The notes: a model not told the origin generated them from the letters alone. A stretch of DNA of 41,662 bases from an uncultured Lachnospiraceae bacterium (GCA_947629525.1 CANREB010000019.1:1-41662), one strand, 5' to 3'. Shown: positions 8,480 through 18,034, counted from the stretch's first letter. Program-made: numbers and translations.

Positions 8480-11173
8480 ATGGATCTGGAAGAGGGGATT
8501 GCTCTTACTGATCTTATCAGTGTAGAGAGACTTACGATTTTCCAAGAGGCAATATCCGAGTTTACAGGTATGGCAACGATAGTGACCGATGTTGACGGCA
8601 AACCTGTTACGAAAGGCTCAAATTTTTCGGATTTCTGCATGAAATATACTCGGAGTACGGAGATCGGCGGCAGGCGGTGCGAGTGGTGCGATAAGTTTGG
8701 CGCCGAGCAGACGCATGAAAATAATTATGCGACCACATATGTCTGTCATGCGGGGCTTACCGATTTTGCGGCGCCGATCCTTGTAAATGACAAGCATGTC
8801 GGGTGTATCATAGGAGGTCAGGTGCTTACCAAAGAACCTGACTATAACCGCATGCGCAAACTGGCGATTGAGATAGGCGTTGATCCTGAAGAATATGTGG
8901 CGGCGGCAAAAAAAGTCAGGATAATGCCGAGGAAAGTAATAGAGAAAGCGGCGGAATTTCTTTTTAAAGTCTCATATATACTTTCCGACATCGCATACGG
9001 CAATTACCGCATGATGCTTGCAAATGAGGAGATAGAAAAAGCGGCTAAGATGAAGTCGGATTTCCTCGCAAATATGAGCCATGAGATAAGGACGCCTATG
9101 AACGCTGTCATAGGTATGGCTGAGATGGCGCTAAGGGAGGATCTGCCGCCCGCGGCGCGCGAATATATACATCAGATCAAATCGTCGGGGCGTGAGCTTT
9201 TGACGATCATTAACGATATTCTTGATTTTTCAAAGATAGAGTCAGGCAAAATGGATATTATCCCCGTTGAGTATGAGACAATGTCCATTGTAAACGATGT
9301 CATGAATATTATTATGACGCGCCTTAAGGATAAGAATGTGGAGCTTATCATCGACTTGGATCCGTCTGTACCGAGGCTTCTCTTCGGCGACAATATCCGT
9401 ATTAAGCAGGTGTTGATAAATATTGCGAATAATGCCGCGAAGTTCACGAGCGAGGGCAAGATAACAATAAGACTTGACTATGAGAAGCTGTCGGACGAAG
9501 AGGTCAATGTCAGTATAGCTGTCACTGATACGGGTATCGGCATTAAACCGCAGGATTTGGATAAGCTGTTCCAGTCGTTCCAGCAGGTAGACAGCAAGCG
9601 CAACCGCAACGTGGAAGGCACGGGACTGGGGCTTGCCATCTCAAAGCGGCTTCTTTCGCTTATGAACGGCGATATAAAGGTGGAGAGTGTGTACGGCGAG
9701 GGAAGTACGTTTTCATTTAACTTTCCGCAGAAAGTATTGGAGAAACTGCCCAGCGCCGAAGTCGAAGATGCCGACAAAAAGGAAGTCTTTGCAAATATCG
9801 CGAACGCGTATGTAAAAGAACAGCTTGAACTTGACTGTGGGAAGCTTGGCGTGAAGTATACGGACGTATCGTCGCCTGATGAACCGGCGTCGCTGATATC
9901 GTCTGACAATGGGAACGAGCATTTCCTCATCATAGAGAAAGAAAAATTTACGCCTGAATGGGAACAATTTACAAAGGATGACAATAACGTCAGGACGGTG
10001 CTGCTCACCGATTTCTTTGATACCGATAAGTATGATCTGACAAACCTTATGGTCATGAAAAAGCCGATTTATGTGTTTAACCTTGCGTCGCTTCTTAAGG
10101 GCAAGGAGCAAAGTTACGTGCAGGACGACGATCAGGATAAGGACTTTGATTATATTGCGCCTGACGCCGAGATTCTTATTGTTGACGATAACGCGGTCAA
10201 CCTCACTATTGCGGAGGGCTTGCTTAAGCCGCTTCAAATGAAGATACAGACAGCGCTGAGCGGCAAGGACGCGATAGAGAAGATCGAGCGCCACCATTTT
10301 GACCTTATTTTTATGGATCATATGATGCCTGAGATGGACGGCGTTGAGACGACGCGTGTCATCAGGCGTTTTCACAAAGATTATGACGGTGTGCCGATCA
10401 TCGCGCTTACGGCAAACGCGGTCGATGGCACAAAAGACATGTTTTTGAATGAGGGAATGAATGATTTCGTCCCTAAGCCGATAGAGCTGCGCACGATAAT
10501 TTCTAAAGTAAAGCAATGGCTGCCCGTTGAGAAGATAAAGCGTGCCGAGGGCGTCGTCATAAAGGCTGACGACAGCGATAATGAGGAGATCATAATAGGC
10601 GATCTGGACACAAAAGGCGCTATAGCGATGCTTGGCAGCAAGGATCTGTTCTGGTCTATATTGGAGACATACTATAAGTCGATCGACAAGCGCGCGAACA
10701 CGATAAAAGAAATGTACGACAAGAAAGACTGGGCGAGATATACGATAGAAGTACATTCACTCAAGAGCTTTTCAAAGCAGATCGGCGCCGTTGAGCTTGC
10801 AAAGACCGCCGCTAATCTTGAAAAAGCGGGAAATGCAAGAGATACTGACCTGATACGCGCCGATACTGAAGGTATGCTGATGCACTACCGCAGTTACATA
10901 CCCGTGCTTGAGCCGTATTTCAAAAAAGAGGACGAGGACGAGTCGCAAAAGCCTGAGGTAACGAGTGATGTGCTTAACGATTTCTTTGTAAAGATAAGCG
11001 ATGCTGTTGACAATCTCGATATGGACAGTATGGAGGAAATAGCAAAAGATATGAGGCAGTACCGCTATGAGGGCACTAATAAGGAAATGTTCGACAGGCT
11101 TGTCGAAGCGATAGACGGTATGGACACGGATGCGTGCGAGGCGCTTATCCTTGAGTGGGGAAGCAGGCTTTGA
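8480..11173 (+). CDS. Hybrid sensor histidine kinase with PocR sensory domain, receiver and HPt
   Basis: This 897-residue protein has no membrane segment, so it senses something in the cytoplasm. Residues about 1-170 match the PocR ligand-binding domain, with a Cys pair in RRCEWCDKFG and then VCHAGLTDFAAPI and GCIIGGQVL. Next come a dimerisation/phospho-acceptor domain (H201 in MSHEIRTPMN) and an ATPase domain with N-box NNAAKF, DTGIGI and GTGLGLAI. A receiver-like spacer follows, then a receiver with acceptor D613 (FMDHMMPEMDG) and an HPt domain with H759 (VHSLKS). A helical tail of about 70 residues ends the protein. PocR domains in known regulators sense small diols or related metabolites; the ligand here is unknown. 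The gene sits three bases after the response-regulator gene and 20 bases before the ABC exporter genes. Confidence 0.93.
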   Translation: MDLEEGIALTDLISVERLTIFQEAISEFTGMATIVTDVDGKPVTKGSNFSDFCMKYTRSTEIGGRRCEWCDKFGAEQTHENNYATTYVCHAGLTDFAAPILVNDKHVGCIIGGQVLTKEPDYNRMRKLAIEIGVDPEEYVAAAKKVRIMPRKVIEKAAEFLFKVSYILSDIAYGNYRMMLANEEIEKAAKMKSDFLANMSHEIRTPMNAVIGMAEMALREDLPPAAREYIHQIKSSGRELLTIINDILDFSKIESGKMDIIPVEYETMSIVNDVMNIIMTRLKDKNVELIIDLDPSVPRLLFGDNIRIKQVLINIANNAAKFTSEGKITIRLDYEKLSDEEVNVSIAVTDTGIGIKPQDLDKLFQSFQQVDSKRNRNVEGTGLGLAISKRLLSLMNGDIKVESVYGEGSTFSFNFPQKVLEKLPSAEVEDADKKEVFANIANAYVKEQLELDCGKLGVKYTDVSSPDEPASLISSDNGNEHFLIIEKEKFTPEWEQFTKDDNNVRTVLLTDFFDTDKYDLTNLMVMKKPIYVFNLASLLKGKEQSYVQDDDQDKDFDYIAPDAEILIVDDNAVNLTIAEGLLKPLQMKIQTALSGKDAIEKIERHHFDLIFMDHMMPEMDGVETTRVIRRFHKDYDGVPIIALTANAVDGTKDMFLNEGMNDFVPKPIELRTIISKVKQWLPVEKIKRAEGVVIKADDSDNEEIIIGDLDTKGAIAMLGSKDLFWSILETYYKSIDKRANTIKEMYDKKDWARYTIEVHSLKSFSKQIGAVELAKTAANLEKAGNARDTDLIRADTEGMLMHYRSYIPVLEPYFKKEDEDESQKPEVTSDVLNDFFVKISDAVDNLDMDSMEEIAKDMRQYRYEGTNKEMFDRLVEAIDGMDTDACEALILEWGSRL

Positions 11174-11193
11174 CGCGGAGAATGTGAGGAATT

Positions 11194-12933
11194 ATGCTTA
11201 AGTATCTGAAGAAATATTGGCTGTTTTTTATTTTGGCGCCTCTTTTTATGGTGGGCGAAGTCAGCATGGATCTGCTGCAGCCGCGCCTTATGGGCAGAAT
11301 AGTTGACGAGGGCGTTTTGGGTCTGTCGAATGGCAAAACAGGCGATTTGGCGATTGTTATCGGCACAGGTCTTAGAATGATAGGACTTGTGCTTTTTGGC
11401 TGTTTTTGCGGTATAATGTCGGGTGTATTCGCCAATTTGTGCAGCCAGAATTACGGCAACGACATCAGAAAGGACGCGTTCCGCAGAGTGATGTCGTTTT
11501 CGTTTGAGCAGACCGACAGATTTTCCACCGGTTCGCTCATTACGCGTGTGACTAATGACATTACGCAGGTGCAGAACCTTGTTGCACAGTGCATCAGGGG
11601 ATTTGTGCGGACATTTCTGCTGTTTGCGGGCGGCATCGTATGTATGCTTACGCTCGATATAAGTTTTGGAGTGGTTGTTGCGTGCGCACTGCCTCTGATA
11701 GCGGCATGCGTCATATTTTTTATCGCAAAAGCTAATCCGATGTTTACCGTTCTTCAGGAAAAGCTGGATAAGGTCAACAATGTTATGCAGGAAAATGTTT
11801 CGGGGACGCGCGTCGTCAAAGCGTATGTCAAAGAGGACTATGAAAAGGAACGTTTCGGCGCGGCAAACGGTGAACTTGTCGGTACACAGCTTGACGTACT
11901 TCTGCTGTTTTCGTATATGACGCCTATTATGAACATAATACTAAACGTTTCTGTAGTGGCAGTGATAAAAATCGGCGCAGTAGAGGTCGGAAACGGCGGC
12001 GTCACGCCGGGCGATGTTATGGCGGCAATCACATATATATCACAGATCTTAAACGCGGTCATGCGCATGACAATGATTTTTCAGACCGTGTCAAGAGGCG
12101 TGGCATCAGGAAAGCGCATAAAAGAAGTGCTTGACTGCGAACCGTCAATTGCAGACGGAAAGTTTGAGGGCAGTACTGCCGTAAAAGGCAAAGTCGAATT
12201 TAGGAACGTGTCATTTGCCTATCCTAACATGGGTGAAAAACAGGTGATATCCGACTTCAACCTCACGATAAATCCGGGTGAGACATTTGGTATTCTGGGT
12301 GCTACAGGGTGCGGAAAATCAAGTCTTGTAAATCTGATACCAAGGTTTTACGATGTGACTGAAGGCGAAGTGCTTGTCGATGACGTAAATGTGAAGGATT
12401 ATACGCTCAGCGCGCTGCGCGGTAAAATAGCCGTAGCCTTGCAGAAGAGCGAGATATTCAGCACATCGATACGCGAGAACATCGCGTGGGGCAATCCTGA
12501 GGCGAACGACAATGAGATAAGACATGCGGCTGATACGGCACAGGCATTGGAATTTATAGACAATAAGGAAAACGGTCTTGACACGCAGGTGACGCAGGGA
12601 GGACATAGTCTTTCGGGCGGGCAGAAACAGCGCGTGGCTATAAGCAGGGCGGTTTTGAAGAACGCGGAGATACTGATATTTGACGATACGACAAGCGCGC
12701 TCGACTTGAAGACTGAGGCGAAACTTTATGAGGCGCTCAAAAGGGAATACCGCGATACGACAAAAATCATAATAGCGCAGAGGATAGCGTCCGTGAAAGA
12801 TGCGGACAGGATAGCAGTCATTGAGAATGGACGCCTTGCGGCGTGTGCAAGCCACGATGAACTTATGAAGAGCAGCGCGATCTACAGGGATATTTATGAT
12901 TCGCAGTTGAAAACGGAGGTCTATAATGGCTGA
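11194..12933 (+). CDS. ABC exporter half-transporter, degenerate ATP-site subunit
   Basis: This 579-residue protein joins an N-terminal membrane domain (about residues 1-320, six helices) to an ATPase domain. Walker A is GATGCGKSS near residue 369 and the signature is LSGGQKQR. After the Walker B Asp (D497) the usual catalytic Glu is replaced by Asp498 (IFDDTTSALD). The switch His is Gln529 (IIAQRIASV). These changes mark the non-hydrolysing site of heterodimeric exporters such as TM287/288. The last 8 bases overlap the next gene, which supplies the intact subunit. The substrate is unknown: drug, lipid and peptide are all possible. It probably belongs to the operon starting with the response regulator and kinase. 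Confidence 0.93.
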   Translation: MLKYLKKYWLFFILAPLFMVGEVSMDLLQPRLMGRIVDEGVLGLSNGKTGDLAIVIGTGLRMIGLVLFGCFCGIMSGVFANLCSQNYGNDIRKDAFRRVMSFSFEQTDRFSTGSLITRVTNDITQVQNLVAQCIRGFVRTFLLFAGGIVCMLTLDISFGVVVACALPLIAACVIFFIAKANPMFTVLQEKLDKVNNVMQENVSGTRVVKAYVKEDYEKERFGAANGELVGTQLDVLLLFSYMTPIMNIILNVSVVAVIKIGAVEVGNGGVTPGDVMAAITYISQILNAVMRMTMIFQTVSRGVASGKRIKEVLDCEPSIADGKFEGSTAVKGKVEFRNVSFAYPNMGEKQVISDFNLTINPGETFGILGATGCGKSSLVNLIPRFYDVTEGEVLVDDVNVKDYTLSALRGKIAVALQKSEIFSTSIRENIAWGNPEANDNEIRHAADTAQALEFIDNKENGLDTQVTQGGHSLSGGQKQRVAISRAVLKNAEILIFDDTTSALDLKTEAKLYEALKREYRDTTKIIIAQRIASVKDADRIAVIENGRLAACASHDELMKSSAIYRDIYDSQLKTEVYNG

Positions 12934-14740
12934 GAACAGAGAACAGTCAATGAGCAATTACAGAGTGCCGGGGTCACGTGCCCCGCGCAGCAGGCATGTG
13001 GAAAAGCCGAAAGAGGGCAAAAAGACTGTACGCCGCCTTATCGGATATTTTGCGGGTGAGATAAGGGTAGTGCTTTTTTTGCTTGCGGTAGTCTTTATCG
13101 TGGTTATCGCGTCGGTTTATGCGCCAAGGCTTCAGAGCGATGCGATAGACAGTATCACGGCGCTTGACTTCGGGCGGCTGCCGAAAATCCTTATCGTTAT
13201 GCTCATAGTGTATGCTGTCCAAAGCTTTGGTACTTTTCTGCAGAGCAGGAACAGCGCCGTTTTGAGCCAGCGCGTGGTGAGGCGGATGCGTGAGGATCTG
13301 TTTGACTGCGTGGTCAATCTGCCTGTAAAATATATCGACAGCCATTCGCATGGCGATATCATGAGCCGCATGACAAACGATGTGGAAAATATCTCAAATA
13401 CCGTATCGCAGTCGCTCAGCTCGATGTTTTCGGGCATACTGACTATTATAGGTACTGTGGCTATGATGCTGTATTTGTGTCCGCCGCTTGCGCTTTTGTC
13501 CTGCACTACCGTGATACTGACGCTTGCCGCGACTAAACTGCTGTCAAAGGCGATGCGTACTTTTTACAGAAAGAGGCAGGCGCTTTTGGGTGAGCTTAAC
13601 GGCACTGTCGAAGAAATGGTGACAGGTTACAGGACTGTTGTGGCGTATGAGCATCAGGATGAGATAATAGAGAAGTTTGACAGTGTTTCGGACGAACTGA
13701 CGTCAGCGGGAATTTTTGCCGAGATTTTGGGCGGTTCGATGGGACCTGTCATGAATGTCATAAACAATGTGGGTTTTGTGATAATTGCCGCGTTCGGAGG
13801 ATATTTTGCGGTAAACGGTGTGATTTCAATAGGAATTATCTCGGCGTTTATCGTTTATGCAAAGCAGTTCGGACGCCCGATCGACGAACTTGCGCAGATC
13901 TACGGGCAGATACAGACGGCAGTGGCAGGTGCGGAGCGTGTGTTCGCGATAATCGATCAGCCGAGGGAGGACAAATCGGGAAGCCGGAATATGGATGACG
14001 CAAAAGGGGTAATTAACTTTAATAACGTCAATTTCTCGTATGTCGAGGGGCAGCAGGTACTTCATAATTTTAACCTTGAAGTGCGCGCGGGTCATAAGAT
14101 CGCGCTTGTAGGCGCTACAGGAAGCGGCAAAACTACCGTGGTAAATCTGTTGATGAGGTTTTATGATGTGGACAGCGGAGAGATACTTATCGACGGAGTA
14201 AATATAAAAGATATAGACTGCCAAAACCTGCGCGACAATACGGCAATCGTGCTTCAGGACACGGTGCTCTTTGCCGACACTGTGAGAAATAATCTGAAAT
14301 ATTCAAATCAGGACGCGTCTGATGAAGAGATGGAACAGGCGGCGAAGATGAGCAACTGCCATGATATGATACTGCGCTTAAAAGAAGGGTATGATACGAT
14401 GCTTTCGGGGGAGGGATATAATCTTTCGCAGGGGCAGAGGCAGCTTTTGGCGATAGCGAGGGCTTTTCTTGCGCAGCCAAAGATACTGATATTGGATGAG
14501 GCAACCTCAAGTGTTGATACACGCACTGAGAAGCGTATTCAGGATGCTATGGTGAAACTTATGGAAAACAGGACGAGTCTTATCATCGCGCACAGGCTTT
14601 CCACGATACAGGACGCGGATTTTATTGTCGTGATGGAGCAGGGCAGGATAATCGAGAGCGGAAATCACGAAGAACTGCTTCAAAAGCAGGGAAAATATTA
14701 TGAACTTTACATGACACAGTTTGCGGGAAACGCGACTTGA
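12926..14740 (+). CDS. ABC exporter half-transporter, catalytic subunit
   Basis: This 604-residue partner of the preceding half-transporter starts at ATG 12926, eight bases before that gene stops, which suggests translational coupling. A polar N-terminal tail of about 40 residues rich in Arg and Lys precedes six membrane helices. The ATPase domain has Walker A GATGSGKTT (from residue 396), signature LSQGQRQL, Walker B with catalytic Glu525 (ILDEATSSVD) and switch His556 (IIAHRLSTI). It is thus the subunit able to fire ATP hydrolysis. The LSQGQ signature, with Gln in place of the usual Gly, is also typical of this partner in heterodimeric exporters. A terminator follows 20 bases after the stop. 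Confidence 0.95.
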   Translation: MAENREQSMSNYRVPGSRAPRSRHVEKPKEGKKTVRRLIGYFAGEIRVVLFLLAVVFIVVIASVYAPRLQSDAIDSITALDFGRLPKILIVMLIVYAVQSFGTFLQSRNSAVLSQRVVRRMREDLFDCVVNLPVKYIDSHSHGDIMSRMTNDVENISNTVSQSLSSMFSGILTIIGTVAMMLYLCPPLALLSCTTVILTLAATKLLSKAMRTFYRKRQALLGELNGTVEEMVTGYRTVVAYEHQDEIIEKFDSVSDELTSAGIFAEILGGSMGPVMNVINNVGFVIIAAFGGYFAVNGVISIGIISAFIVYAKQFGRPIDELAQIYGQIQTAVAGAERVFAIIDQPREDKSGSRNMDDAKGVINFNNVNFSYVEGQQVLHNFNLEVRAGHKIALVGATGSGKTTVVNLLMRFYDVDSGEILIDGVNIKDIDCQNLRDNTAIVLQDTVLFADTVRNNLKYSNQDASDEEMEQAAKMSNCHDMILRLKEGYDTMLSGEGYNLSQGQRQLLAIARAFLAQPKILILDEATSSVDTRTEKRIQDAMVKLMENRTSLIIAHRLSTIQDADFIVVMEQGRIIESGNHEELLQKQGKYYELYMTQFAGNAT

Positions 14741-14759
14741 CATCATTTATGAAATTATT

Positions 14760-14793
14760 GCTTCGGTATTATTACCGGAGCTTAATTTTTTTT
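14760..14793 (+). terminator. Rho-independent terminator closing the kinase/ABC exporter operon
   Basis: A nine-pair stem (14760-14768 with 14773-14781, one G-U pair) has a four-base TTAT loop and is followed by TTAA and eight T residues. It lies 20 bases after the second exporter gene and separates that operon from the sigma-factor gene. Confidence 0.9.
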
Positions 14794-14880
14794 GAAATAA
14801 ATGAGATTTTTTTTGAGTTAAATTGTTATATATATAGATGTATAAAGCGGGTTAGAACAAATGAGGGAGGAATGCGTTTG

Positions 14881-16041
14881 ATGGAGGAATACACAAAAGA
14901 GCAGAAAATCGCATTATATTATCCTCTGATTTACAAATTTATTTATATTCAGCTTCAAGGGAATGTTGAGTCGCAGGATATAACACAGGAAGTATTTTGT
15001 AAATATCTTTCAAGCGATATAAAATTTGACAACTGCGCAAAGGAAAAAGCGTGGCTGTTTAAGGTGGCTTCAAATTTATGCAAAAATTATTGGAAAACGG
15101 GCTGGCACAAAAATAATATACTTCTTGATACCGATATTCCCGATCTAAACGCTGAACTCGAATTTGCGTATGAGAAAAAGGAAAGGCGCGCCGCGATAAT
15201 AGAAAGCATTACCGCCTTGCCGAGGCGATACCGCGAAGTAATATATTTATTTTATTATGAGGATATGAGCGTTGCTGAAATAAGCAGTATTACAGGCAGA
15301 AATAAGTCTACTGTCCAAACTCAGCTTGAAAGGGGGAGAAAATTAATGAAAAAATCGATTGAGACACGGTTAAAATATTATATTTTCGGAATTACAGCGG
15401 TAATTTTTGCGGCGCTTATTTTATCATCATCAGTATATGCGGCTTATCTGTTTCAAAGAAATATAAAATTTACTGACCGGGGAGAAAAGATAGATGATTT
15501 CGCCTTGTCAGGCATTGACGGCGGTGACAGTTCAATTATAGCGCACAATTACCCCAATCCGCCTGATGATAAATCTTCCGGTGAAACAGGAGAAACGGGA
15601 AAAACGGTAGGGGAAGCTGTTACTTTAAATTTTGATACATGGGATGAAGCAGTCGGTAAAGTGAATTTCCCTTTGCCATATCCTGATATAGGAGATATCG
15701 AATTATCATCGCTGAAATATTGCGGTGATGACGCTGTTGAAAAAGTGACCGCCGTTTACGCGTCCGAACACAAAGAAATATGCCTGAGTTATAATCACTA
15801 TACGGGCAGCGGCGGTTGGAGCTTTTCAACAGATTACAACGGCGAAATTTTAAAGCAATGGACACACGAAAATGTTTATGGATATGTATTTTCAATGTCA
15901 AAAGTTAAATACGATGAATTTGATGAAATTTTCTGTATGATTTCCTTTGAGGATTATTGGCTATGTTTTTCTTTCATCGGATACGATGAAGATTATGTTT
16001 ATTCAGTGCTTGATGAACTTGATTTGTCTGTTTACCGATAA
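14881..16041 (+). CDS. ECF-type sigma factor fused to a membrane anchor and an extracytoplasmic domain
   Basis: The first ~160 residues are an ECF sigma factor: region 2 around residues 10-80 (YPLIYKFIYIQLQG, DITQEVFCKYL, KAWLFKVASNLCKNYW) and region 4 around 103-158 (ITALPRRYREVIYLFYYEDM, then AEISSITGRNKSTVQTQLER). One hydrophobic helix follows at about 166-192 (FGITAVIFAALILSSSVYAA), and then about 190 polar residues that should lie outside the cell. The outside part shows no domain I can name. ATG 14881 is chosen because GGGAGG ends 10 bases before it; an ATG at 14872 is too close to that site. Ordinary ECF factors have a separate membrane anti-sigma; here anchor and sensor are in the same chain. 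No anti-sigma gene is adjacent. Confidence 0.88.
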   Translation: MEEYTKEQKIALYYPLIYKFIYIQLQGNVESQDITQEVFCKYLSSDIKFDNCAKEKAWLFKVASNLCKNYWKTGWHKNNILLDTDIPDLNAELEFAYEKKERRAAIIESITALPRRYREVIYLFYYEDMSVAEISSITGRNKSTVQTQLERGRKLMKKSIETRLKYYIFGITAVIFAALILSSSVYAAYLFQRNIKFTDRGEKIDDFALSGIDGGDSSIIAHNYPNPPDDKSSGETGETGKTVGEAVTLNFDTWDEAVGKVNFPLPYPDIGDIELSSLKYCGDDAVEKVTAVYASEHKEICLSYNHYTGSGGWSFSTDYNGEILKQWTHENVYGYVFSMSKVKYDEFDEIFCMISFEDYWLCFSFIGYDEDYVYSVLDELDLSVYR

Positions 16042-16103
16042 GTTACCCTTTTCCCCGTATGTTCATATAATAAAATATAGCAGATTAAGGAGATAATTGA
16101 TTT

Positions 16104-17921
16104 ATGGCTATTGGTTATTTATCTGTACAGGCGAGGATCGCCAGCGATGCGCTGCCTGTTGAGGGAGTGCAGATCATGGTCATGGATGATCAGGGGCGCA
16201 GAGTTTATGAACTTGTGACGGATGGAAGCGGGGAGGCGCCGATGGTTTCTTTGGAAACGATGGACGCAAGTTTTTCATTAAATCCGAATTATCAGGGAGC
16301 GCCGTACATTGGTTATGATGTGCTTGCGCAAAAGTCGGGATTTCAGACAGTACATATGACAGGCATTCCGATATACGAGGATGAGACAGCTATATTGCCG
16401 CTTGTGATGCTGCCCGAACAGGAATATCAGCGCAGCGGGAACATAATCGATATTTCGATTGAAAAGCCCGCCGCAGCAATGGACGAACCGCATTTTCAGC
16501 AAGGACCGACGGTTATGCCATATGTACTGCGACAGGTGGTCATACCCAATACGATAAGGGTACATTTGGGAACACCTGCATCTTGGGCGTCAAATGTGCG
16601 CGTGGGATTTACTGATTACATAAAAAATGTGGCGAGCAGTGAAATTTATCCTACATGGCCTGAAGCGTCGCTGCGCGCCAACATCTATGCGATAATTACA
16701 TTCGCGCTGAACAGGATATACACAGAATGGTATCCGAGTCAGGGATATGATTACGATATAACAAACAGCACGGCATATGATCAGGCTTTTGTTTACGGCA
16801 GACCGATTTATGATTCCATAAATGTGATAGTAGATGAAATTTTCAATGAATATGTCAGGAGAAGGGGGCAGAACGTTCCTTATTTTACCCAGTTTTGCAA
16901 TGGCACTACAGTAACGTGCCGGGGACTTTCACAGTGGGGTACAGTCACACTGGCACAGCAGGGACTTACGCCGCTGCAGATTTTGCGCAATTATTATCCA
17001 AATGACATTGAGATAGTCAGGGCGGATGCAATAGCGGATGTCGCTTCATCATATTCGGGTACACCGCTTAGACCGGGCAGTACGGGACTTGATGTCCAGA
17101 CGATCCAAACGTATCTCAACAGGATAAGGAACAATTATCCTGCCATACCGCGGATAACCGATGAAAACGGAGTGTTTGGAAGCAGCACTGAGGCGGCGGT
17201 GAGAAAATTCCAAAGTATTTTTAATCTGGAGTCTGACGGTATTGTCGGAAAAGCGACATGGTATAAAATTTCGCAGATATATACGGGAGTGACAAAGCTT
17301 GCGGAACTTGACAGCGAAGGAACTGCGCTTGGAGTAGGTACGGTGCCGCCCAATACTGTGCTTCGCCAAGGGTCACGGGGTAACGATGTACTTACTCTGC
17401 AATATCTTCTGAATGTGATTGCCGAATTTTATCCGACTATACCGAACGTATCACAGGACGGTACTTTCGGCAGTATGACAAAACAGGCGGTAATGGCGTT
17501 TCAAAGGATGATGCAGTTAAAACCTGACGGTATTGTGGGACCTGCGACATGGCAGGTGCTGTATAATACATATTTGGGAGTTCAGGGAAATATACCGTCG
17601 GGGAAGCCGGAAACAGGGTATTTTGACTATACCGTGCGTTCAGGAGATACATTGTGGCTGCTTGCAAAGCGTTTCGGAACGACAGTGGACGCGATAAAGA
17701 GCCTGAACGGTCTGACAAGCGACGCGCTGTATATAGGTCAGGTTTTGAAGATACCGGTATCGTCGGGGGTGCCGTCATATTTTGAGTACACCGTGCGTTC
17801 GGGCGATACATTGTGGCTGCTTGCAAAGCGTTTCGGAACGACAGTGGATGCGATAAAGAGCCTGAACGGTCTGACGGGCGATGAACTTGATATAGGTCAG
17901 GTGCTTTTGATACCTGATTGA
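16104..17921 (+). CDS. SpoIID-like protein with two peptidoglycan-binding domains and two LysM repeats
   Basis: This 605-residue cell-wall protein probably acts on or binds peptidoglycan. Residues about 1-110 look like a small beta-sandwich (DGSGEAPMVSLET, VLAQKSGFQTVHMTGIPIYE). About 150-310 resemble the SpoIID/LytB glycan-strand domain (VASSEIYPTWPEASLRANIY, CRGLSQWGTVTLAQQG). Two PG_binding_1 domains follow at about 322-393 and 420-490 (DGIVGKATW, DGIVGPATW), then two LysM domains at about 507-551 and 561-605. There is no N-terminal signal peptide, so it may be released by lysis or placed from the mother cell during sporulation; this is inference. The start ATG 16104 follows AAGGAGA. A hairpin lies just after the stop. 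Confidence 0.88.
   Translation: MAIGYLSVQARIASDALPVEGVQIMVMDDQGRRVYELVTDGSGEAPMVSLETMDASFSLNPNYQGAPYIGYDVLAQKSGFQTVHMTGIPIYEDETAILPLVMLPEQEYQRSGNIIDISIEKPAAAMDEPHFQQGPTVMPYVLRQVVIPNTIRVHLGTPASWASNVRVGFTDYIKNVASSEIYPTWPEASLRANIYAIITFALNRIYTEWYPSQGYDYDITNSTAYDQAFVYGRPIYDSINVIVDEIFNEYVRRRGQNVPYFTQFCNGTTVTCRGLSQWGTVTLAQQGLTPLQILRNYYPNDIEIVRADAIADVASSYSGTPLRPGSTGLDVQTIQTYLNRIRNNYPAIPRITDENGVFGSSTEAAVRKFQSIFNLESDGIVGKATWYKISQIYTGVTKLAELDSEGTALGVGTVPPNTVLRQGSRGNDVLTLQYLLNVIAEFYPTIPNVSQDGTFGSMTKQAVMAFQRMMQLKPDGIVGPATWQVLYNTYLGVQGNIPSGKPETGYFDYTVRSGDTLWLLAKRFGTTVDAIKSLNGLTSDALYIGQVLKIPVSSGVPSYFEYTVRSGDTLWLLAKRFGTTVDAIKSLNGLTGDELDIGQVLLIPD
17619..17915 (+). repeat. 138-bp tandem duplication encoding the two LysM domains
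   Basis: Bases 17619-17756 and 17778-17915 are two 138-bp copies separated by 21 bases. The central part, coding for GDTLWLLAKRFGTTVDAIKS and beyond, differs at only one base (a silent C/T) over about 70 bases. The flanks have diverged. Near-identity at the DNA level points to recent duplication or gene conversion inside the gene. Confidence 0.9.
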
Positions 17922-17925
17922 CGAA

Positions 17926-17968
17926 AAAACACACGGTGCAGTGCGGTTGGGCAGTGTACCGTGTGTTT
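17926..17968 (+). terminator. Hairpin after the LysM protein gene
   Basis: AAACACACGGT at 17927-17937 pairs perfectly with 17958-17968, and the stem continues inward with a few mismatches. The T-run after it is weak (TTTGCGGTTT). It lies five bases past the stop codon and before the riboswitch promoter region, as expected for a terminator. Confidence 0.6.
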
Positions 17969-17986
17969 GCGGTTTAAATAAAAATA

Positions 17987-18015
17987 TTGCAAATCCCCCC
18001 CAAATATGATAAGAT
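17987..18015 (+). promoter_or_regulatory. Probable promoter of the riboswitch-controlled B12 operon
   Basis: TTGCAA at 17987-17992 and TAAGAT at 18010-18015 are 17 bases apart, and TG stands one base before the -10 box (extended -10). Transcription would begin near 18022, shortly before the riboswitch. The boxes are imperfect, so this is moderate support. Confidence 0.45.
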
Positions 18016-18034
18016 GTGAGAAATTGAATATATA

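Noticed and set aside
9713..10756. 347-residue open frame on the minus strand
   Set aside because: It is antisense to the hybrid kinase, which has complete domains with catalytic residues. No ribosome site or known motif.
17619..17915. Duplication as a mobile element
   Set aside because: Both copies are in frame and encode complete LysM domains. There are no terminal inverted repeats or transposase.
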